DNA of 64,000 bases, from assembly GCA_028583685.1 (NCBI GenBank), contig JAMXIF010000031.1, forward strand, positions 2,775,305 to 2,839,304, read 5' to 3'. Under the pieces are notes generated by a model. That model was not told where the DNA came from, ran no database searches, and saw nothing but the letters and a program-made list of their open reading frames with translations. This stretch comes from Petaurus breviceps papuanus (Eukaryota; Chordata; Mammalia; Diprotodontia; Petauridae). This document shows, one piece after another, positions 57,277 through 64,000 of this stretch (positions are counted from its first letter, which is position 1; each line of letters opens with the position of its first letter). A program made the position numbers and the translations under genes.

Positions 57277-58480
57277 TGATTCTTGGTTTTAATCCCAGCT
57301 CCTTTGACCTCTGGAATATCATATTCCAAGCCCTTCCATCCCTCAGTGTAGAAGCTGCCAGATCCTGGGTTATCCTGATTGTGTTTCCACAATATTCAAA
57401 TGGTTTCTTCTTGGTTGCTTGTAATATTTTCTACTTGATCTGGGAACTCTGGAACCTGGCTATAATATTCCTAAGAGTTTTGTTTTGGGGATCTTTTTCA
57501 GAGGGTGATCAGTGGATTCTTTCAACCTCTATTTTCCCCTCTGGTTCTAAAACATCAGGGCAATTTTCCTTGAGAATTTCTTGAAGGATGATTTCTAGGT
57601 TCTTTTTTTGATCATGGCTTTTAGGTAGTCCAATAAGTTTTAAATTATCTTTCCTGTATCTATTTTTCAGGTGAGTGGTTTTTCCAATGAGATATTTCAC
57701 ATTGCCTTCTATTTTTTCATTTGTTTTTTTTTTCATTGTTTAATAGTATCTTGATTTCTCATAAAATCACTAGCTTCCATTTGCTCCAATCTAATTCTGA
57801 AGGAAGGATTCTCCTCAGTGAGCTTTTGAGATTCTTTTTCCATCTGGCAAATTCAGCTTTTTAAGGCATTCTTCTCCTCATTGCCTTTTCAAGCCTCTTT
57901 TGCCATTTGAGTTAGTCTATTTTTTAAGGTGTTATTTTCTTCAGTCAGGTTGTTGACTCTCATTTCATAATTTTCTTGCCTCATTCTCATTTCTCTTCCC
58001 AATTTTTCCTCCACTCTCTTATTTGGTTTTCAAAATCCTTCTTAAGCTCCTCTATGGCCTGTAACCAACTCATATCTTTCTTAGAAGCTTTTGGTGTAGG
58101 AGTTCTGACTTTGCTGTCTTCCTCCTGTTCCATGCTTTGGTCCTTTTTTCCCCCCAAAATAGCAGTCTAATGTCAGATTGCTTTGCTTGCTTTTCCTCCT
58201 TTGCTTGCTCATGTTGCCACAGTAGAACTCTGCTACCAGAGAGGGGGTTTTCTCAGCTGCTGGAGCTATTAGTTGGGTGCCATCTCTGAAGCTTCCACAT
58301 GCTCTGGCAAACTGGTCATGCACCCCAGGACCTCCACCCTAGACCACAATTCAGCTCCAAGCAAATTAAAGCAAGAGTGATTACCCCTCAGACTGGTCGC
58401 TTGGTCCCCCTACAGTCTGCAGGCCAGGAGCTCTGAAGTAGCCACATGGTGGTGGCTCCACCATCTTGACTCCACCCCCG

Positions 58481-58760
58481 AATCCTTTCTATTCTTCAGA
58501 GTCCAGTTCAAGTGCTGCTTGCTCCATGAATCTTCCATGACAGCTGCAGTCACAAATCATCTCTCCCTTCTATGAGACTCCCTAAGCATGGCATCTGTTA
58601 TATTCCGCATGTAAACATTTATGTAATTCTCTTTTCTCAACCCCTTCTATCACACCTTTCCATTCCCCCCTCCAACTAGATTATAATCTTTTTCAGGACA
58701 TTGTAAAGTGCCTTTGCAAACCATAAAGAGTTATATCAATGCTAGTTGTTGTTGTGTCAC
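58481..58760 (+). mobile_element. L2 LINE, right piece after HAL1
   Basis: The first 16 bases are the HAL1 target duplication (AATCCTTTCTATTCTT). Then AGAGTCCAGTTCAAGTGCTG, CTTCCATGACAGCTGC and CCAACTAGATTATAATC. From about 58705 the text becomes MIR-like (AAGTGCCTTTGCAAACC). Confidence 0.75.
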
Positions 58761-58964
58761 CTTAGAGTTTACTAGAATATTTTGCATTCTGTACATATTC
58801 AATGTTTGTGGAATTAAATTGAACTGAATTTTCTCATGTAGCATAGGAGAAAATATGGTGAAAATGAGTTAGAAGTACATAATTTAAGAAAAGAATAAAA
58901 GAAAAGAAGCCCAAAATGTGAAATCTCAAGAGCAATGGAGAAAATGTAAAGTTTTATCCTAAAA

Positions 58965-59549
58965 CAGTGGTTCTTAACACAGTATAGATATGTGGGGTCC
59001 CCAAGACCTTTCAGGGGGTCCTTGAGTTCAAAACTATTTTCACAATACTGTTGAGATGTATTTGCCTATATATGGTTCTCTTTTCCGGCTACATATCGAT
59101 GGAAGGACAGATTTTTTTTCATATACTTCAATCAAAACAACATAATCTCAACAGATTGAATGAATACAGAAGCAAATTTGAAAATCTAGCTGTCTTCTAC
59201 TAATCCAGACCTTAAAGAGATTTTGAAAAAGTTGTAAACAATGCCACTTAGCTCATGAACTTTTGAAAATGTATTTATTTTTCATAAAAATATTTACATT
59301 AAAATATAAGTATTATTTAACTGTTTTTAATTTTATTATTTATATTACATTATTTATTATGTATAATAATATATAAATATAATTATTATTTATTATTTTA
59401 TTTAAAACTATTTTAAAATTTTATTGGTTTTAAATTTAATATGGTTATTATTGTTAAATATAACCCATATAAACAAAAGCTCTTTGGGGTTCTCAATAAT
59501 TTTTAAAAGTATAAAAGAATCCTAATGCCAAAAAGTTTGAGAGTCACTC
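58965..59549 (+). mobile_element. hAT-like DNA transposon (Charlie-type)
   Basis: Left end CAGTGGTTCTTAAC and right end GTTTGAGAGTCACTC are imperfect inverted repeats. Inside are TACTTCAATCAAAACAACAT, AACCCATATAAACAAAAGCT and TTTGGGGTTCTCAATAAT, as in old mammalian hAT-Charlie elements. No transposase frame. The 59280-59470 core is extremely AT-rich. Confidence 0.72.
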
Positions 59550-59555
59550 ACAAAA

Positions 59556-60630
59556 TGTGAATACTCTGATACCTTGATGGATATGTGATATATTGATATG
59601 GGTACCCCCTCCAATGATAGTTTGTAAATACAGGTGCATTTTCTCTGTGCAATCTTTGTTTATGTCTTGATGAAGAGACAGCTTCCTCTAGATCTCTTGA
59701 TGTTATAGATACCAGTGAACCACATAGATTTTCCATCAGTTATCTTCTCTCTTTACATCCTTCCCATCTGGTCATACAGCAATCTGACAGTGACCTTCAC
59801 ACCACTTCCCCTGCATAGATCTTTGTTGGTAGTATGCCATAGCCTGCTAATGCCTACCAGAGCTAACTCCTTTATCCTTCACATGGTCAGTGACTTGAAA
59901 TCTTCAGAAACTGGTATTCCATGAGTCACAGCATCACTGAAGGATGATATATATATTATTAAGAAGGATTGCCTTTTGTTTCAAGGAGGATTATGGGGTC
60001 ATTTTAAAAGCACTGTGTAATTTTCCAGATGAAAGTCAGCCTGCTCTTTTCTAGGTCCAGTTATTGTTTATCCTCAGTATTTGTCAACTGAGGGACCACT
60101 TCTATGGCTTGTCCATCTAACTATATGTCTTAGTTCAGAAAATGGACATTCTTCATCCACTTGGTTTTTCTTCTGTGAATAGTTAAGCCAAACTCTTTTA
60201 AGTTCTTATTGATCTCATTTAGATGTCTCTTTAATGTTCTTGGGTTTGATATAATCAGCACAACATCATTCATGAACAAAAGTATCTTAAAGAGCACACC
60301 CTCTATAGGGAATCCCTTTGCAATTTGGAGTCTGTGCTGGATGTCCTTCGGGACAGGTAGGAAATGCTTGTGTCACAAGCATGTCTTACTGTTTTATGCC
60401 TCACTTGTTATTAATAATTAGATGGTGTTCTATTGTCATATCTTTCAGGAAATCTTGTTCTCTTTTAACATATGCATCAGCAAAAAATTGTTGTAGGAGA
60501 ATTGTTTGGGTTTTTTTTTTTTTTTTTGCTCTACTCAGTACAATGCTTTAGAAAGTCAGCAAACAAATAAGTACAGTGAGAGTTTGTCTCCTTTCATCTT
60601 TCAGTCAATTGAGTGAATACAGAGATGTTA
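59556..60630 (-). mobile_element. RTE-clade LINE, reverse-transcriptase region
   Basis: On the minus strand 60150-60300 reads LFMNDVVLIISNPRTL, then LNEINKNLKEFGLTI, RKTKWM, and LDGQAIEVV: a degraded RTE/BovB-type catalytic block (the usual FADD is FMND here) with the expected spacing. Stops interrupt it. 59556-60040 is probably the C-terminal continuation but is less certain. Confidence 0.62.
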
Positions 60631-60664
60631 ACTGATAAAGTAACATTTGCAAGAGTCTATGTCA

Positions 60665-60870
60665 GGAAGACATAATAAGTTCAAGCCCAACCTTAAATAC
60701 TTAAGAGCTGTGTGACTCTGGGGAAAAAAGTTAACCTTTATTTACCTCAGTTTCTTCTTCTGTAAAACAAGGATAGTAATAGCACCTACTTCCAAGGGTT
60801 GTTGTGAGGATAAAATGAGATAATGTTTGTAAATCACTTTACAAACCTTAAAACACCATATAAATGCTGT
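60665..60870 (+). repeat. MIR/THER1-like SINE
   Basis: GAGCTGTGTGACTCTGGGGA, ACCTCAGTTTCTTCTTCTGT, GGGTTGTTGTGAGGATAAAA, CATATAAATGCTGTTCTTC. Probably inserted into the RTE. Confidence 0.75.
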
Positions 60871-60874
60871 TCTT

Positions 60875-61165
60875 CTTCTACTTCTTGCAGTATGTCAGAC
60901 ACTAATGTTATAGTTCACATGTGGTAATAAAACCATTGTAATTGACAAAGAAAATTGTTTGTTATAGTAATCTTGATGGATGATTTCCACTTTTTAATCT
61001 ACTTTTTGTCTTCCTAGTTTCATTGTTAAATGCTCTCTAGATGACTTTGCTTAATTGTGTCACTTGCCATGCTTTCTTTGAACTTTTTCCCCTTTATTCA
61101 GTTTTCCATTTTTTCAGTGTTTTATGAGAGTATCATACTCATAATCTTCAACAACTTTCCTCCAT
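60875..61165 (-). mobile_element. Possible RTE continuation
   Basis: Minus-strand text includes ATTACTATAACAAACAATTT (DYYNKQF, reminiscent of RTE). Weak. Confidence 0.35.
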
Positions 61166-61179
61166 GATCTTTTTAAAAT

Positions 61180-62960
61180 TTCTGTAGTCTTTATGCTGAG
61201 ATTGTATTTATTTTTTAAATAGTATTTTCTTTCCCCAGTTACAAGTCAAGAAAATTTTTAGCATTCATTTTTACAAGATTTTGAATTCTAAATTTTTCTC
61301 CTTCCCTCCTCTCCTCTCTTATGAAAATGGTAGGCAGTTTGTTATATTTTATACATGTGCTATCATGTAAAAATATTTACATATTAATCACAGTTATGAA
61401 AGAAGAAACAGATCAAAAAGAAAAAAACACAAGAAAAAATAAAATAAGTGAAAAAAATATGCTTTGATCTGCATTCAGAGTCCATCAATCCTTTTTCTGG
61501 GTATGGATAGCATTTTCATTTGTGAGTCCTTTGTACTTGTCTTTTGAATCATTGTATTGCTGAGAACTGAGTTCATACATAGTTCTTCATTACATAATGT
61601 TGCTGTTACTGTGTACACTGTTTTTCTGGCTCTGCTCATTTCACTTTGCATCATTTCATACAAGTCTTCCCAGGTTTTTCTGAAATCTTTTTTCATTCTT
61701 TCTTTTTACCCAGTAGTATTCCATTGCATTCATATACCACACCTTGTTCAGCCATTCCTCAATTGATAGGCATCCTTTCAATTTCTAGCATTTTGCCACC
61801 ACAAAAAGAGCCGCTATCAATATTTTTGCACATGCAGGTCCTTTTTCCTTTTTTATGATCTCTTTGGGACACAGACCTAGTGGTAGTATTGCTGGATCAA
61901 AGGGTATGCACAGTTTTATAACCATTTGGGCGTAGTTCCAAAATTGTTCTCCAGAATGATTGGATCAGTTCACAATTTTCTCACATCTTCTCCAACATTT
62001 ATCATTTTCCTTTTTATGTCATTTTAGCCAATCTGATAAGTGTGAGGTAGTACCTTGGAGTTGTTTTAATTTGCATTTCTTTAATCAAAAGTCATTTAGA
62101 GAACTTCTTAAGCCTCTAGATAGCTTTGATTTCTTCATCTGAAAACTGACTGTTCATGTCCTTTGACTGTTTATCAGTTGGAGAATGGCTTGTATTCTTA
62201 TAAATTTGACTCAATTCTCTACATATTTGGGAAATAAGTGAAATTATATATAAAAAATTTCAGTATTTAAATTGGTTTGTGGTTTCCTCAATTTGAGTAT
62301 CAGGAATACTTTTGTCCCATAAAAAGGGGTTTGGTAGAGTGCCTTCTTTCTCAGTTATTGAGAATGACTTGTATACTACAAGTATTCATTATTCTTTGAA
62401 GACTTTACATATGGAATTCATTCATGAAGTCCATATGGTCCAGAGGAATTTTCTTTAGTAATCATTCTATGATTTAATTGATTTTTATTTCTTAAATTAA
62501 GATCTCTCATTTTATTTAGTATTTTATATATTTTGTACATAATCATATATTTCCTTTTAGATTCTTAATTTTACTGGCATAAATTGTGTATAATAGTATT
62601 TGATAGTTATTTTAATTTCCTCTTTTGTGGATTTACTTTGTTCACTTACATAATTTGATTTTCCTCTTTTTTTATTAGCTAACATTTTATCAATTTTAAT
62701 CTCAAAAATCAGCTGTTAGTTTTATTTATTATTTCTCTGGGTTTTTATTTTTATATATTTGTTATTTTAAAAATATTCTTATTTTTGTGCTTGTTTTAGG
62801 TTTGTTAATTTGTTGATTTTCTATTTTAAAATTGTATTCCTAATACTTAGTCCTCTTTTTCCTATTTTGTTAGTACATGTTTTCAGAGAAAACATTTTTT
62901 CTCATAGGACTGCTTTATCTGTTATTTAGTCCAAAGATTGTTACAATGAGTTTACATTCT
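61180..62960 (-). mobile_element. L1 LINE, antisense
   Basis: The 3' end lies at the left: GTTACAAGTCAAGAAAATTT, CTGCATTCAGAGTCCATCAA, GTATTCCATTGCATTCATAT, CTGGATCAAAGGGTATGCAC, ATTTGACTCAATTCTCTACA. 61180-62400 is the ORF2 C-terminal third. 62420-62960 resembles an earlier ORF2 part (TCAAAAATCAGCTGTTAGTT), implying an internal deletion near 62410. Confidence 0.82.
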
Positions 62961-63183
62961 AAATCAGTGTAAAAGTTTAAACAGGGCTATAGAGATCAGA
63001 CAAACCTATGCTACGGGGATTTGTTTAGTTAAATATGATCTGGAATGCCCGCTCCATCTCCCCAAGAGAGACTACAGTTTCCATCCTTATAGAGAGTAAT
63101 AAGATGGTTATAACTATCATTTTTCTTCTGTTTTCAGGAGGGGTATTTCAAGACCAGAAGTATGTCTATTTATAACAAATTAG

Positions 63184-63443
63184 AGGACCTCTAGGTGACA
63201 AAGTAGATAGAGTGCCAAACTTGGAATCAGGAAGACTCATTTTCCTGAATTCAGTTCTGACCTCAGAAACTTACCAGCTGCGTGATCCTGGACAAGTCAC
63301 TTAACCCTGTTTGCCTCAATTTCCTCTTCTGTAAAATGAGCTGGAGAAAGAAATGGCAAACCACTCTAGTATCTTTGCCAAGAACACTGCACATGGGTTA
63401 TGAAGAGTTGGACACAACTTGAAACGACTGAACAACAACAAAA
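63184..63443 (+). mobile_element. MAR1 SINE
   Basis: GACCTCTAGGTGACAAAGTA, CAGCTGCGTGATCCTGGAC, TGAGCTGGAGAAAGAAATGG, ACCACTCTAGTATCTTTGCC, GAAGAGTTGGACACAACTTG, ACTGAACAACAACA. A full head-to-tail MAR1. Confidence 0.9.
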
Positions 63444-63479
63444 TTATATATCCAATATTTTTAGTATAAGGATTTGATT

Positions 63480-63575
63480 CTTCATATTGATCAATCAATA
63501 AATACTTATTAAGTGCTATCCACAGACATGGTGCTGAGCACTGGTGGGAAGTAGTCCCATTCCAGGCCAGGAGGG
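63480..63575 (-). mobile_element. L2 LINE terminal fragment
   Basis: TCAATCAATAAATACTTATT, ATGGTGCTGAGCACTGG in complement order. Confidence 0.7.
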
Positions 63576-63579
63576 TAAC

Positions 63580-64000
63580 AATAGTTGGTTTAATCTTGGC
63601 CCATTTAGCTCCCCTCCCACCAAATACATAATTACATAAAAGATAATCATAAATAGCAAAAAAAAAAAAATGAAAAAGCAGTGAAACAGTAACTGGGAAA
63701 AGTATTATATAGATTAGTTTAGACAATAAAATACATAAGAGTGAAGAGGCTCTGTGACTCGAGAGCAAAAAGTCTCAGCTCTATCGAAGAAAGAAGAATC
63801 TGTCCTAAGAAGTGTGCTATTAGTAGTATCTAGGCATATAGACACTAGGATATGTGGGAATGCCAGCTTTTTCCAAGTATCTCTGGCTCTGGGGACCCCT
63901 GTTAGCCATTTAAAATTTGTTCCTTGCTGCTTTTTCTCCCAGATCTTCACTCCACTTTTCTTCTCTCCAATGTGTCTCAGCCAATCTGGAATTAAATCTT
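63580..64000. other. Right edge, nothing recognised
   Basis: No clear repeat or gene. PRKAG2, the neighbour expected in human order, is not visible. Confidence 0.35.

Larger units (their letters stand above)
54816..58480 (-). mobile_element. HAL1-type half-L1, full length, split by an LTR
   Basis: Reading on the minus strand it starts GGGGGTGGAGTCAAGATGG near 58480. ORF1 begins MSKQRRKSKQSNLTLD at about 58212; a coiled-coil region lies at 57760-58010 and an RRM-like stretch NRYRKDNLKLIGLPKSHDQK at about 57610-57670. At GLKPRITY (about 57285) the LTR interrupts. ORF1 has stops. The 3' UTR ends in a T-run (on plus) near 54816. No ORF2 anywhere. About 2.45 kb without the LTR. Inserted in an L2. 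Confidence 0.87.

Noticed and set aside
1-64000. CRISPR arrays, operons, bacterial mobile elements
   Set aside because: The window is vertebrate intronic DNA; direct repeats seen are target duplications or microsatellites.

Overview
The window is a vertebrate chromosome segment, almost certainly from a marsupial. Coding density is very low, GC is low outside one CpG island, and the repeats are a marsupial mix: MAR1 SINEs (tRNA head with an RTE-derived tail), marsupial-type L1 and half-L1 (HAL1), very many L2 and MIR relics, an RTE, hAT fossils and solo LTRs. I cannot name the species. The whole left 53 kb is one host gene, RHEB, on the minus strand. Exon 1 (start codon at 52906-52904) lies in a CpG island; exon 2 is at 21083-21154, exon 3 at 11386-11453 and exon 4 at 5020-5102. 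Splice phases match perfectly and the encoded residues match RHEB 1-7 and 18-92. The remaining 3' exons lie beyond position 1. A 10-N assembly gap removes the 3' end of exon 1 and its splice donor.

Layout. 1-5019 is intron 4, holding a composite retro-insertion made of a full-length HAL1 joined to a 5'-truncated HSP90AA1 processed copy inside a single 15-bp target-site duplication. 5103-11385 is intron 3, with L2, MIR, one SINE with a 16-bp duplication, and an LTR whose end lies 101 bp from exon 3. 11454-21082 is intron 2 (L2, L1). 21155 to about 52875 is intron 1, 31.7 kb. It holds L2 copies, a NANOG processed pseudogene (25003-26610) with poly(A) and flanking duplication, MAR1s, two 5'-truncated L1s with clear duplications (35447-36880 and 46309-48070), a 55-bp inverted duplication, and a solo LTR in an L2. 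52390-53860 is the CpG-island promoter. 53860-64000 is upstream flank with a MAR1, a second HAL1 in the opposite orientation interrupted by a solo LTR, a hAT, an RTE and an L1.

The only gene supported as functional is RHEB, the small GTPase that activates mTORC1. The most notable observations are the HAL1-HSP90AA1 chimera, best explained by template switching during target-primed reverse transcription; the antisense NANOG retrocopy whose 3' UTR ends on an L2-derived poly(A) signal; a local inverted duplication inside a SINE; and a possible divergent transcript at the RHEB CpG island marked by a consensus splice donor at 53780/53781. I found no wholly new gene system.
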